Made by a program: the position numbers and the translations under genes
NCBI GenBank assembly: GCA_934654835.1
Contig: CAKUGY010000004.1
Location: forward strand, 108,990 to 172,989
DNA: 64,000 nucleotides
Source of the DNA: an uncultured Collinsella sp.
GTDB taxonomy: Bacteria > Actinomycetota > Coriobacteriia > Coriobacteriales > Coriobacteriaceae
Direction of reading: 5' to 3'
The notes under the pieces: model-generated
The model's database searches: none
The model's input: only the letters and a program-made list of their open reading frames with translations
What the model was told of the DNA's origin: nothing
Shown here: positions 1-8,150 of the stretch, one piece after another
How positions within the stretch are numbered: position 1 is the stretch's first letter
How the letters are laid out: each line of letters starts with the position of its first letter

Positions 1-250
1 CCAGGCGGTCGCATAGGCCAAGCGAAGCGGAATCGGAGACAACCGCCCATCCGCGCTCGCTGGCTAGGCGCTGCAGCTCGCGCAGCAGAACCGTTTTGCC
101 ACAGCCGCGGTTTCCCGTGATGAGCATGAGCCTGCCCGGCGCTCCCGCGCCGTTGTCGAGGCCTTCTTCAAAATCCTCAATGACCGACTCGCGGCCGATC
201 AACACCGGAGGCCGCTTGCCAGCCGTTGGCTTAAAGGGATTTGGATTCAT
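1..250 (-). CDS. ATP-binding protein, AAA_16-like, N-terminal fragment
   Basis: The gene runs off the left edge, so only about 83 N-terminal residues are visible. Translating the minus strand from the ATG at 250 gives a short lead, a GRE motif near residue 19 and a clear P-loop (GNRGCGKT, residues 46-53) followed by VLLREL. This is typical of STAND/AAA_16 ATPases that hold a sensor or DNA-binding domain further on. A ribosome-binding site (AGGAGG) lies just upstream of the chosen ATG. The C-terminal part, which would tell its role, is outside the window, so no function is assigned beyond ATP binding. It is transcribed away from the TetM-like gene's 3' end. Confidence 0.75.
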   Translation of the reverse strand, partial: MNPNPFKPTAGKRPPVLIGRESVIEDFEEGLDNGAGAPGRLMLITGNRGCGKTVLLRELQRLASERGWAVVSDSASLGLCDRL

Positions 251-283
251 GTCGGCCTCCTCAGATTGGCAAACGCTCTCTAC

Positions 284-316
284 AGTTATACCAACTTATA
301 CTGAGTTATACCAACT
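284..316 (-). promoter_or_regulatory. Promoter with 13-bp direct repeats upstream of the ATPase
   Basis: Two identical 13-bp copies (AGTTATACCAACT at 284-296 and 304-316) lie 20 bp apart, i.e. about two helical turns. Read on the minus strand they supply a TTGGTA -35 and a TATAAC -10 separated by 18 bp, about 35 bp upstream of the ATPase start. The repeat could be an operator for a dimeric regulator or simply the promoter hexamers themselves. Confidence 0.45.
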
Positions 317-320
317 GAAT

Positions 321-348
321 GTGACAAAGGGGACTGTCCCTTTGTCAC
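321..348. repeat. GTGACAAAGGG palindrome, copy 1
   Basis: An almost perfect hairpin: GTGACAAAGGGGA and TCCCTTTGTCAC around a 3-base loop. It contains the stop codon of the TetM-like gene (345-347). Near-identical palindromes occur at 37569-37603 and 38954-38985. It may serve as a bidirectional terminator, but the sequence conservation between copies suggests a dispersed repeat. Confidence 0.8.
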
Positions 349-2348
349 ACGCGGCCGAAGAATTCGGCATCTGCCGCGCGCCAGGGACGAAAGGTCGCGG
401 AATCGATGCGGACGTGCGCCGCGGCAGGGACGTCGTGCCACTTGACGGTGTAACCGGCGCCGTGAGAGCAGAAGACCGAGTCGGGCGTGTTGGGCAGATC
501 GGCTTCGGGCTCATAGGCGGCCGTCTCGATCACGCGCTCGGCATCATGGCAGGGCGCATAGCCCGCGAACTCCAGGTACAGATGCCCGCGGCCACTCGTG
601 TAGGCAGCCACCTCCAGCGCATAGTCCTGCACCTCGGATGCCGGCACGCGGCCTACGAGCTTGGCGCGATCGTCCAGCATCGTCGGCGGCTCGTACTCGG
701 CACCCATACGCGTGGCATCCGAGAGCGCACGACCCACGCACTCCCCCGGAACCTCGAGCTCAAAGCGATACCACGGCTCCAGCAGCACCGCCGCACCCGC
801 CTCGCGTGCCTGCATGAGTCCCTGGCGAATCGCGCGATATGTCGCTTGGCGAAAGTCGCCGCCCTCGGTGTGCTTGGCATGCGCGCGGCCGCCCGTGAGT
901 GTAATGCGCACATCGGTGATGGGCGAGCCGGTCAGCACACCCAGGTGATCGCGCTCCATGGCATTGGTGAGCGCCAAACGCTGCCAGTTCAGGTCGAGCT
1001 CGTCAGTCGAGGTCACGGTGCCAAACTGCACGCCCGAGCCCGCCGGCAGCGGCTCTAAGCGCAGGTGCACCTCGGCATAGTGACGCAGCGGTTCAAAGTG
1101 GCCCACGCCCTCGACCGGCTGCGAGATGGTCTCTTTATAGAGGATGCCGCCGGGCTCAAACTCAACCGTAAGGCCAAAGCGATCGGCCAGCACGCGCTGC
1201 ACGACCTCGAGCTGCACGGCGCCCATCAGCTGCAAGTGAATCTGCTCAAGATGCGTGTTCCAGCTTACGCCGAGCATGGGATCCTCGTCGGCAAGCTCGG
1301 TCAACGCCCGGAACACCGTATGGACATCGTGCTCGCCCGGCAGCACCGTATAGGTGAGAACCGGCGCGATGATCGGCTGCTCACCCATAGGCTCTGCACC
1401 CAGGGCATCACCTGGGCGAACATGCGCGAGGCCCGTCACAGCGCAGATACCACCGGCGGCAACTTCCTGGGCAAGCTCGTATTTCTCGCCGTTATAGATG
1501 CGCACCTGGTCGATCTTTTGCTCCCAAGCCTCGACACCGGAGCGCCCCTCAATCACCTGTTTTGCACGCAGCGCACCGCCCGTCACCTTGACCCAGGCAA
1601 GGCGCTCGCCGCGGTCTCCACGACTCACGCGATAGACACGTGCGGCGAACTCATGGGGCCACGTCCGCTCGCGCATCAAAGCACACATGCCGTCCAGCAG
1701 CTCCGCCACGCCCTGGTCCTTGAGCGCCGAGCCGGCAAAGCAGGGGAACAACCTGCGCTCGGCAACCATGCGCGAAAGCGTTGCGGCAGACAGCTTACCT
1801 GCTTCAAGAAACTCATCGAGCGCCGCCTCGTCCAGCGCCGCGGCATCCTCTTGCACGGCGCCGCCTGCCAGCAAGCCCTCGGCATCTAGACAGCCCTCGG
1901 AAAGGCGCTGGCCGAGTTGCGCCAACAGCGCATCGCGACCAGGGTTCTCAAGATCGATCTTGTTGATAAAGATGAACGTCGGAATGTCGTAGCGAGCAAG
2001 CAGTCGCCACAGGGTTTCGGTATGACCCTGCACGCCGTCGTTGGCTCCCACCACCAGGATCGCGTAGTCGAGCGCACGCAGCGTACGCTCAGCCTCGGCA
2101 GAAAAATCGACGTGGCCGGGAGCGTCCACGAGCACAACATGGGTGTCGCCGTGGTCGAGCACGGCCTGCGACGAGAAGATCGTGATGCCGCGCTCGCGCT
2201 CAATCTCGTTCGTGTCAAGATGCGAGTCGCCATCGTCCACGCGCCCGCGCTTGCGAATGCGGCCGGCATGAAACAGCATGGCCTCGGCCAGCGTGGTCTT
2301 GCCGGCATCGACGTGCGCCAGAATTCCTATGACCGCTTGCTTTGACAT
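345..2348 (-). CDS. TetM/OtrA-like ribosomal protection GTPase
   Basis: A 667-residue translational GTPase of the ribosomal-protection branch of EF-G. G1 is AHVDAGKTT, followed by RERGITI, the DAPGHVDF G3 box and NKID (G4). The C-terminal domain IV/V aligns by eye with TetM (VPGECVGRALSDA; AYTSGRG), and the last residues carry the TPDSVFCSHGAG tail found in related proteins. TetM-type proteins bind the ribosome and dislodge tetracycline. This one is longer than TetM (639 residues) and sits among housekeeping genes, so it may be a chromosomal relative with a different or weak resistance role. Start: the ATG at 2348 with a GGGGGAG site, which begins MSKQAVIGI as in the family; an upstream in-frame extension has no support. 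Confidence 0.85.
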   Translation of the reverse strand: MSKQAVIGILAHVDAGKTTLAEAMLFHAGRIRKRGRVDDGDSHLDTNEIERERGITIFSSQAVLDHGDTHVVLVDAPGHVDFSAEAERTLRALDYAILVVGANDGVQGHTETLWRLLARYDIPTFIFINKIDLENPGRDALLAQLGQRLSEGCLDAEGLLAGGAVQEDAAALDEAALDEFLEAGKLSAATLSRMVAERRLFPCFAGSALKDQGVAELLDGMCALMRERTWPHEFAARVYRVSRGDRGERLAWVKVTGGALRAKQVIEGRSGVEAWEQKIDQVRIYNGEKYELAQEVAAGGICAVTGLAHVRPGDALGAEPMGEQPIIAPVLTYTVLPGEHDVHTVFRALTELADEDPMLGVSWNTHLEQIHLQLMGAVQLEVVQRVLADRFGLTVEFEPGGILYKETISQPVEGVGHFEPLRHYAEVHLRLEPLPAGSGVQFGTVTSTDELDLNWQRLALTNAMERDHLGVLTGSPITDVRITLTGGRAHAKHTEGGDFRQATYRAIRQGLMQAREAGAAVLLEPWYRFELEVPGECVGRALSDATRMGAEYEPPTMLDDRAKLVGRVPASEVQDYALEVAAYTSGRGHLYLEFAGYAPCHDAERVIETAAYEPEADLPNTPDSVFCSHGAGYTVKWHDVPAAAHVRIDSATFRPWRAADAEFFGRV

Positions 2349-2589
2349 GATCTCCCCCGTTGATAGCCCACCGACCCCGCAGGGTACGCTTTTGTCACAC
2401 ACCGGATGATACAATTTACGAGCCGGCGGGCGAAGCGGGCCCTATCCCCCGACCGAGCTCATCGCCCTGCGTTGCCGCGCGGCGATTTTCGTAGGTTCGC
2501 GCCTTGCGAAAGCCGGCACCTCCCCTTTTGTCTGCCCGGGCTCATCTGGGGCGGTGGCAATGCGAGCCCCACAACAACGAGGAGCCACC

Positions 2590-3015
2590 ATGAAGGCACT
2601 GCTCAACGAATTCAAGGAATTCATCAATCGCGGCAACGTAATGGACATGGCCGTCGGCGTCATCATTGGCGGCGCGTTCACTGCCATCGTGACCTCGCTC
2701 ACCGATAACATCATCAACCCACTCATCGCCGTCATAGCCGGCGGCAGTGCTACCGAGATTTCGGGGCTGGTGGTACCGGGCACCAATATCGACTTTGGCG
2801 CGTTCATCGGCGCGTGCATCAACTTTTTAATCGTGGCCGCCATTGTCTTTGCCATCGTCAAGGCGTTTAACAAGGCACAGGAGATTGGCGACAAGTTTGC
2901 CGGCGCCCCCGCCGAAGAGGCCGCCCCCAAGCCCGTCTGCCCTTATTGCTTGGAGGAGGTAAATGAGGGCGCGACCAAGTGCTGCCACTGCGGAAGCGAG
3001 CTTCCCAAGGCGTAG
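2590..3015 (+). CDS. mscL: Large-conductance mechanosensitive channel with zinc ribbon
   Basis: 141 residues. The first 100 are classical MscL: KEFINRGNVMDMAVGVIIGG, then the first membrane helix, a periplasmic loop and a second helix (NFLIVAAIVFAIVKAFN). It opens under membrane tension to release solutes during osmotic downshock. Unlike the usual protein, the C-terminal cytoplasmic helix is followed by a rubredoxin-type zinc ribbon (CPYC ... CCHCG, residues 116-136). Start chosen at 2590, where AGGAG lies 6-7 bases upstream; an earlier in-frame ATG lacks a site. It is monocistronic, with a hairpin terminator at its stop codon. Confidence 0.95.
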   Translation: MKALLNEFKEFINRGNVMDMAVGVIIGGAFTAIVTSLTDNIINPLIAVIAGGSATEISGLVVPGTNIDFGAFIGACINFLIVAAIVFAIVKAFNKAQEIGDKFAGAPAEEAAPKPVCPYCLEEVNEGATKCCHCGSELPKA

Positions 3016-3050
3016 CCAGCATTTGCCCGCGACGGGCGCTGGCCCTTTTC
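3015..3050 (+). terminator. Terminator of mscL
   Basis: The stem GCCAGC...TGCCCG / CGGGC.GCTGGC starts at the last base of the mscL stop codon and is followed by CCTTTTCC. Confidence 0.7.
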
Positions 3051-3075
3051 CCTGCCAGAACATCACTTGCAAGCA

Positions 3076-3101
3076 AAAATGGCCTCGCTAGGGGCCATTT
3101 T
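3076..3101. terminator. Bidirectional terminator between mscL and acetyltransferase
   Basis: A perfect 9-bp stem AAAATGGCC / GGCCATTTT with an A-run on one side and a T-run on the other, placed between two convergent genes. Confidence 0.75.
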
Positions 3102-3136
3102 CCGTTCACATGAACTGTTGATACAAGGTGCTGCCC

Positions 3137-3628
3137 TTACGCCTCGCGCAGCCAGTCAAAGGCAACGCGCGGCGTACCGTCCGACACATATACGATACCG
3201 GCACGCTCGAACCCGGCCTTGGCGATGGCACCTTGCATGGGCAGGTTGTCTTGATGCGTGTCGATGCGCAGATGGTCGACGCGTTCCTTGGCAAAGGCAA
3301 ACATCGCGGCCGCAACGCTATGCGTGGTACCGTCGGATGCCACGCGGTGCAGCACGGCATACGGGACGTCGCTGCGCCATTGACCGTCCTCGATCACATC
3401 ATAGGAACTGTCCGGGCCCGGCAAAAAGGCGAACGTCGCCACCACGCGACCGTCCTCCTCGCATACATAGCTACCGCCCGCAGCGATATCGCTTTTGAGC
3501 TGCTCGGCCGAGGGCGTGCCTACCGGCCACTGCGTAGCATTGCCATGCTCGCGCATAAAAGCGCGGGCTGCGTCATAGATTGCCATGACGGCGGGAATGT
3601 CGGTATCGAGGGTTTTTCTGATGATCAC
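3137..3628 (-). CDS. GNAT family N-acetyltransferase
   Basis: 163 residues with the GNAT layout: an N-terminal IRKTLDTDIPAVMAIYD strand-helix, a central AVLHRVAS strand, an acetyl-CoA loop region (GTTHSVAAAMFAFA), and the IDTHQDNLPMQGAIAKAGF segment where GNATs place the helix after the NxP motif. Such enzymes move an acetyl group from acetyl-CoA to an amine; the substrate cannot be read from sequence. Start is a GTG at 3628 preceded by AGGTCGCC, since no ATG precedes the first conserved strand. It is convergent with mscL and divergent from the 98-residue gene at 3703. Confidence 0.85.
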   Translation of the reverse strand: MIIRKTLDTDIPAVMAIYDAARAFMREHGNATQWPVGTPSAEQLKSDIAAGGSYVCEEDGRVVATFAFLPGPDSSYDVIEDGQWRSDVPYAVLHRVASDGTTHSVAAAMFAFAKERVDHLRIDTHQDNLPMQGAIAKAGFERAGIVYVSDGTPRVAFDWLREA

Positions 3629-3702
3629 GCGGCGACCTCACGTTTATTGGTATCACTTTGATTGAGCAATGATACCAGCGTTTGGAGAGGGGCACGAAGC
3701 AG

Positions 3703-3999
3703 ATGGGAAGCAAAAAGCGAGCCGCCTGGTCAAAGGCCAAAAGCGAGTTTCTGAGCACTGCCACAGGCGGCGATATGAGCGACCTATTTGCACGCGAGGA
3801 TGAGCGCCGCGACGCCCTGGATGCCGAGCGCGACGAGGCTTGGCGCTATAAGTCGTGCGAGCGCAAGAACCGCTACGATACGCGCGCCGAGGCCGAGGCC
3901 GTCATGGCCGATTGCGAGAATCGTGGGCGTCGCGGCTTAGCCTGCTACAAATGCGAGTACTGCGGCGGCTGGCACCTGACGTCGCATCCTTGGAAATAG
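3703..3999 (+). CDS. Small protein with Cys-pair/WH motif, unknown function
   Basis: 98 residues, not assigned to a known function. The N-terminal half is charged and probably helical (KRAAWSKAKSEFLS; EDERRDALDAERDEAW). The C-terminal half carries CERKNRY, a second helix and CYKCEYCGGWHLTS. The last motif resembles small zinc-binding ribbons in phage and gut-bacterial proteins, with the first Cys plus CxxC and His as likely ligands. Start ATG at 3703, with GAGAGGGG about 10 bases upstream; a TTG at 3682 is less likely because it lies before that site. A single-gene unit divergent from the acetyltransferase. Confidence 0.7.
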   Translation: MGSKKRAAWSKAKSEFLSTATGGDMSDLFAREDERRDALDAERDEAWRYKSCERKNRYDTRAEAEAVMADCENRGRRGLACYKCEYCGGWHLTSHPWK

Positions 4000-4025
4000 A
4001 TCACGCTGCGCCCTCGCGTTGAGCG

Positions 4026-4742
4026 CTACTCGGCAGATGACGGACGCGGCGGCACCAAAACGTCGTAGCGAACGGCCTTACCCGCTAGTTGATAGCTCGG
4101 CTTCATACCGGCAAGCAACGGGCCCTTCACCGGTCGTTTAATAACGACTTTACGCGGATGCACGGCAAGTGCGGCCTCGACCAACGTCTCCTCGTCGGCG
4201 CACGGCTGCTCCAAATGATGCAGCAACTGAAACTTCTTTTTGACCGCCGCGCTCTTGGTGCGCTCGGGAAACATGGGGTCTAGATATACCACGTCGGGCG
4301 CGGCAAGCTCGCCTTGCTCGATCGACTCAGCCGTCCGGTGAAGCCCGGCGATGCTGTCCTCGCCTGCATGTAAACGCATACGCGCCACGGCATCCGCAAG
4401 CGCCGGATCGTCCGCCGCGCGGTCCAAGGCATCCTGGAGCAGCGCCGCGATTACACGGTCCTGCTCATACAAATCGACCGCAAAGCCCGCGGCGGCCAAC
4501 AGCAGCGAATCCTCGCCAAAACCTGCCGTCGCATCGATTGCCCACGGATGTTCAATACCTTTCGTGCGTGCGGCCTTCACCAGCAGCTCCTGCTGCAGAC
4601 GGCCCTGCTTGAGTCGCGGGAGCATGCGGGCAAAATCGGCGCGCAGCTCCATCGCGCCATCGGTGAGCGTGAGGCCCTCGGGCATCCTGGTTAGCTCAAG
4701 CCCTGCAGCCCGAGCAACAGAAAAGGGATCGGCGACACCCAT
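4026..4742 (-). CDS. rsmJ: 16S rRNA (guanine1516-N2)-methyltransferase RsmJ-like
   Basis: 238 residues of the RsmJ (YhiQ) family. Motif I is DATAGFGEDSLLLAAAG, the YEQD acidic residue follows, VVYLDPMFPER is the DPMFP catalytic-type motif, and KVVIKRPVKGPLL matches the C-terminal RP signature of RsmJ. The enzyme uses S-adenosylmethionine to methylate a guanine of the small-subunit rRNA. ATG at 4742 is preferred over GTG at 4748 because AAGGAG lies 5 bases before the ATG and overlaps the GTG. It lies 64 bases downstream of the 47-residue membrane peptide gene, probably in the same transcript. Confidence 0.85.
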   Translation of the reverse strand: MGVADPFSVARAAGLELTRMPEGLTLTDGAMELRADFARMLPRLKQGRLQQELLVKAARTKGIEHPWAIDATAGFGEDSLLLAAAGFAVDLYEQDRVIAALLQDALDRAADDPALADAVARMRLHAGEDSIAGLHRTAESIEQGELAAPDVVYLDPMFPERTKSAAVKKKFQLLHHLEQPCADEETLVEAALAVHPRKVVIKRPVKGPLLAGMKPSYQLAGKAVRYDVLVPPRPSSAE

Positions 4743-4806
4743 GGACACTCCTTAGCAAGCAAAACGAATACGCGGAGCGCCGTTCATGCCGGCACCCAAC
4801 CGTCCG

Positions 4807-4950
4807 TTATTGTCCCACATGCGACATGGCCCACAGCATCCCAATGCAAAGCACCGCCATCAATCCCGTGCACACGGCGGCGATCACAGAATCACTCATA
4901 CGCCTTCCCAACGACCGCGGCTCGCGCGCCTGCTCCGCTCCGTACATCAT
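4807..4950 (-). CDS. 47-residue single-helix membrane peptide
   Basis: A short gene read directly on the minus strand. ATG at 4950 (second ATG at 4947) follows a perfect AAGGAGGA site, 3-4 bases away. The product starts MMYGAEQAREPRS, has a basic GRRM segment and then one hydrophobic helix (about residues 21-41), ending SHVGQ. Small one-helix proteins of this kind often attach to membrane complexes, but nothing here names a partner. The strong ribosome-binding site, intact frame and co-direction with rsmJ support it as real. No homologue recalled. Confidence 0.65.
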   Translation of the reverse strand: MMYGAEQAREPRSLGRRMSDSVIAAVCTGLMAVLCIGMLWAMSHVGQ

Positions 4951-5178
4951 GGTTCCTCCTTCGGTCCAGCTCTTACCATGGCCTCATCATCGCAGCGCCG
5001 CGCATGGGCTGCCATCGATTTGGCTTACGCCCAGCTTTCCTTTTTGAAAGGTTGGGCCGCACGGGCTCAAAGCGCTTTCAAACGCACGCATCGCCTCGTT
5101 GAACTACAATGTGCTTCACGATATGTGCCGTAACCTGGGTGCGACAGATTTTCCGCGCCCGCATCGAAAGGACCAGTC

Positions 5179-5580
5179 ATGAGCGCCGCTCGCAAGACAC
5201 TCAAAATCCTTGCCCTGATTTATTTTGTTCTGGGCATCGCAAGCCTCGTCATTGGAATTGCCGGCATCGCGACCGGCAAGCTCGAGTCCACCTACGGACC
5301 GAACGCCATGCTCGCCGCGGTCGTGATTATCGCCAAGGGTCTCGTCGACCTCGCCGCGGGCGTCGCGGGAATCAAGGGCGCCAACAAGCCTTCGCAGGTA
5401 GACGGCGCGTTTAAGCTCGGTATCATCGCCGCTGCCGCTACGCTCCTCCAAGCCGTGCTTACGCTTCCCGCGCTTGGTGGCGACGCCATCAACATTGGCG
5501 CCTTTGTCATCGTGGTGTACGACCTGTTCTTTGTTCAGCAGGCACACGCCGTTAAGGCCGAGAACAAGGATCGCCTGTAG
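5179..5580 (+). CDS. Four-helix membrane protein, unknown function
   Basis: 133 residues with four predicted membrane helices at about residues 9-31, 45-66, 78-99 and 103-120 (ALIYFVLGIASLVIGIAGIA; MLAAVVIIAKGLVDLAAGVA; GIIAAAATLLQAVLTL; IGAFVIVVYDLFFV). The short KANKPSQ-type loop and the positive C-terminus (KAENKDRL) suggest both ends face the cytoplasm. It resembles small tetraspanning proteins common in Coriobacteriia, with no function known to me. ATG at 5179 has AAAGGA upstream. Monocistronic, closed by the hairpin at 5619-5650. Confidence 0.8.
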   Translation: MSAARKTLKILALIYFVLGIASLVIGIAGIATGKLESTYGPNAMLAAVVIIAKGLVDLAAGVAGIKGANKPSQVDGAFKLGIIAAAATLLQAVLTLPALGGDAINIGAFVIVVYDLFFVQQAHAVKAENKDRL

Positions 5581-5618
5581 GCGCCTGCATCTCATACCCC
5601 TTGCAACGAGCAACAAGA

Positions 5619-5650
5619 AGGGCCGATCGCGCAGCAACGCGGTCGGCCCT
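5619..5650. terminator. Bidirectional terminator
   Basis: A 13-bp stem AGGGCCGATCGCG / CGCGGTCGGCCCT with one G-T wobble, flanked by an A-rich stretch and TTTA, 38 bases past the stop of the membrane-protein gene. Confidence 0.8.
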
Positions 5651-5668
5651 TTACGTTTGCCAAGATAA

Positions 5669-5705
5669 AACCAGCCAAAATAAACCTGTCCCTTTTTGGC
5701 TGGTT
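5669..5705. repeat. AACCAGCCAAAA palindrome
   Basis: Perfect 12-bp arms AACCAGCCAAAA / TTTTGGCTGGTT enclose TAAACCTGTCCC. The right arm reaches into the stop codon of rlmA (5704-5706). The loop carries a TGTCCC element as in the GTGACAAAGGG family, so this may be a variant of the same dispersed hairpins. It could terminate rlmA transcription. Confidence 0.7.
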
Positions 5706-6516
5706 AGTGGCGATACTCGGCGATGATGAAGTCGATGTCCGTTTGGAGCGAGTCCAGGTTTGCCAGGCGCTCTTTGTCTGCCGGGCGCGTGCGGTAGTAG
5801 TACGGCGTCATCTGGAATACGGCCTCGATGTCCGCTTGCGTTGCCAGCGTAATGTTCGCCGTCACGCGCTGCGTGCCGACCAACTCGAGCTCGGTCGTCT
5901 GCGGTAGCTTTTCATCGTTGAGGTACGGCGTATCGTAGAGCACTTCCTTGAGTCCAAAGAGATGGCGGGCGCCCGGCACCACGGTGTAGAGCGAGCCCTC
6001 GGGCGCCAGCACGCGGGCAAACTCGCGCTCGTTAAAGGGAGCAAAGAGCTCGGTCACCATGTCGAAGGCGCCATCTGCCACGGGAATGTCCTTCATGTTG
6101 GCAACGAAATACGTCGCGCCGCCTCGTTTGGCAGCCAGGCGCACCATTTCCTTGCCCAGGTCAAACCCGTAGGCATCAACGTTCGGCACCGAGCCCATGG
6201 CGCTTGTGTAATACCCCTCACCACAGCAAATATCGAGCAGGGTCAGCGACTTGCCCGTAGACGCCCCGCGCTCAGCCGCTCGATCGCGCACCAACTCGAC
6301 CATCGCATCGCGCAACGGCGCATAGTAATCGCGATTCAGAAAGTCGCGACGGCTGCGCGCCTGAGACTTGGGATCGCCCATAGAGTCACCGCTCTTAGAC
6401 GAGCGCAACAGGTACAGATAGCCCTCGCGCGCACGATCGAACCGATGTCCGCCCGCGCATGCAGCCCCACGCTCGTCGTCCACCAACGGCTCATGGCAAA
6501 CGGGACACAACAACAT
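5704..6516 (-). CDS. rlmA: 23S rRNA (guanine-N1)-methyltransferase RlmA family
   Basis: 270 residues. An N-terminal zinc ribbon (CPVCHEPL ... CAGGHRFDRAREGYLYLL) is the hallmark of RlmA/TlrB proteins, followed by the DRxYYAPLRDAM helix, a SAM-binding LLDICCGEGYYTSAM motif and a DMVTELFAPFNEREFARVL catalytic-region segment. Members methylate G745 or G748 in helix 35 of 23S rRNA; the G748 type (TlrB) contributes to tylosin resistance. Sequence alone does not separate the two here. ATG at 6516 has an AAGGAG site. A separate transcript between two palindromes. Confidence 0.88.
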   Translation of the reverse strand: MLLCPVCHEPLVDDERGAACAGGHRFDRAREGYLYLLRSSKSGDSMGDPKSQARSRRDFLNRDYYAPLRDAMVELVRDRAAERGASTGKSLTLLDICCGEGYYTSAMGSVPNVDAYGFDLGKEMVRLAAKRGGATYFVANMKDIPVADGAFDMVTELFAPFNEREFARVLAPEGSLYTVVPGARHLFGLKEVLYDTPYLNDEKLPQTTELELVGTQRVTANITLATQADIEAVFQMTPYYYRTRPADKERLANLDSLQTDIDFIIAEYRH

Positions 6517-6572
6517 GGCAACTCCTTAGCGCGGACAACACAGCGCTCACCATTGTCTCACGCCTCCCCCAT

Positions 6573-6630
6573 CTAGTCATTGGGGACGTTCCTGAATGAC
6601 CAGTCGTTTAAGAACGTCCCCAATGACTAG
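6573..6630. repeat. CTAGTCATTGGGGACGTT palindrome
   Basis: Perfect 18-bp arms at 6573-6590 and 6613-6630 (CTAGTCATTGGGGACGTT and its complement) with a 22-base loop. A degenerate copy lies at 32282-32353 and a related GGGACGTTCCTTT hairpin at 22054-22134. Placed between the rlmA start and the MATE gene, so not simply a terminator for either. Confidence 0.85.
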
Positions 6631-6741
6631 TCTATGTGCTGACAGAAAAGAAACGTTCCCCCCAAGTACCGGCTGATCGCATTAGGAGTATCATCGTCTG
6701 CGCAAATTAGCATTGAAGCGCATATAAGAGATTGAGAGCGT

Positions 6742-8124
6742 ATGGCTGACACCGCATCTAAGCACATTGACATGACGACCGGCTCGCTGTGGCGCAACAT
6801 TCCCCTGTTCGCCTTTCCCGTTGCCGCGACGAGCATCCTCGAGCAACTGTCGAACCTCATCGCCACAGTCATTATCGGCAACTTCTCGGGCGATCAGGGA
6901 ACCCTGGCCATGGCGGCGGTCGGCTCCAACGTTCCGCTTACCAGCCTGATGATCAACCTGTTCATCGGCTTATCGCTTGGCTCCAACGTGGTTATCGCCA
7001 ACGCTATCGGCCGCAACGACCAAAACATGGTCAAGCGCGCCGTCCACACCTCGATCCTCATGGCGCTCGTGGGCTTTGTCGTCATCGCGCTGGGCGAAAT
7101 CTTCGCCGAGCCCATGCTCGCCGCGCTTAACGTCCCCGCCGAGACCATGCCGCTCGCATCGCTCTACCTGCGCGTCTTTTTGCTGAGCATGCCTTCGATC
7201 CTGCTCTACAATTTCGAAGCCGCTATCTTCCGCTCCGTCGGCATCACTCGCATGCCGCTCCAGGCGCTTGCCGTGTCCACCGTCCTCAATATTGGCTTGG
7301 ACCTCATCTTTGTCCCCGTGCTCCACTGGGGCGTCGCCGGCGTGGCTATCGCCACGGCCATCGCCTATACGACGAGCGCCGTCACGCTCTTTATCCGCCT
7401 GCTCAAGACCGACTCCGTCGTCCGCGTCACCCCGCGCGACCTGGCCATCGACCCTGTCGCCCTCAAGCGCATCGTCAAGATTGGCCTGCCCGCCGGTATC
7501 CAGAGCGCCGTCTTTGCCGTCGCGAACATCATCATCCAGTCTGCCATCAACAGCTTGGGCACCGAGGTCATGGCAGCCTCCAGCGCGGCCATGAGCTTGG
7601 AGTACGTGTGTTACAACCTACTCAACAGCTTTAGCCAGGCCTGCACCACCTTTGTGGGACAGAACCACGGCGCGCGCCAGATCGACCGCTGCACCAAGAC
7701 GCTCAAGGTCTGCCTGGTCGAAGGCGGCATTGTCGCGCTCACCACCATCGTCATCATTGTCGGCTTGGGAAGCGAGATCCTGTCGCTGTTCAACAGCGAT
7801 CCCAATATCGTCTCGATCGGCTATATCCGTGTGTGCTCGATCTTCCCCGCGTACGCCTTTAGCATGTTCTACGAAAACATGTCCGGCTACCTACGCGGCT
7901 TTGGCATCTCGCTCATGCCTGCCCTCATTACCATGATCTGCGTCTGCGGCATCCGCTTCTACTGGGTGTTCTGCGTCTTCCCGCACTTCCGCACGTTCGC
8001 AAACATCATGATGGTCTACCCCATCAGCCTAGGAACCACGGCGTTCTTTATGGTCGTGGCCGTGCTCCTTTGTCACCCCGCGCGCACCTACCGCCTGGCC
8101 CAGGCCAAGGCAGAGGCACGCTAG
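6742..8124 (+). CDS. MATE family efflux transporter
   Basis: 460 residues with the twelve-helix MATE fold in two related halves. The N-terminal signature (SLWRNIPLFAFPVAATSIL; QLSNLIATVIIGNF; MAAVGSNVPLTSLMINLFIG) and the second-half counterpart (KIGLPAGIQSAVFAVANIII; GSEVMAASSAAMSLEY; FSQACTTFVGQNHGA) are clear. MATE proteins export cationic drugs or metabolites in exchange for Na+ or H+; the substrate is unknown. ATG at 6742 has a weak GAGAG site. A single gene, convergent with the LysR gene. Confidence 0.9.
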   Translation: MADTASKHIDMTTGSLWRNIPLFAFPVAATSILEQLSNLIATVIIGNFSGDQGTLAMAAVGSNVPLTSLMINLFIGLSLGSNVVIANAIGRNDQNMVKRAVHTSILMALVGFVVIALGEIFAEPMLAALNVPAETMPLASLYLRVFLLSMPSILLYNFEAAIFRSVGITRMPLQALAVSTVLNIGLDLIFVPVLHWGVAGVAIATAIAYTTSAVTLFIRLLKTDSVVRVTPRDLAIDPVALKRIVKIGLPAGIQSAVFAVANIIIQSAINSLGTEVMAASSAAMSLEYVCYNLLNSFSQACTTFVGQNHGARQIDRCTKTLKVCLVEGGIVALTTIVIIVGLGSEILSLFNSDPNIVSIGYIRVCSIFPAYAFSMFYENMSGYLRGFGISLMPALITMICVCGIRFYWVFCVFPHFRTFANIMMVYPISLGTTAFFMVVAVLLCHPARTYRLAQAKAEAR

Positions 8125-8150
8125 ACAAAACCCCAAGCGCCGCGCAATCG

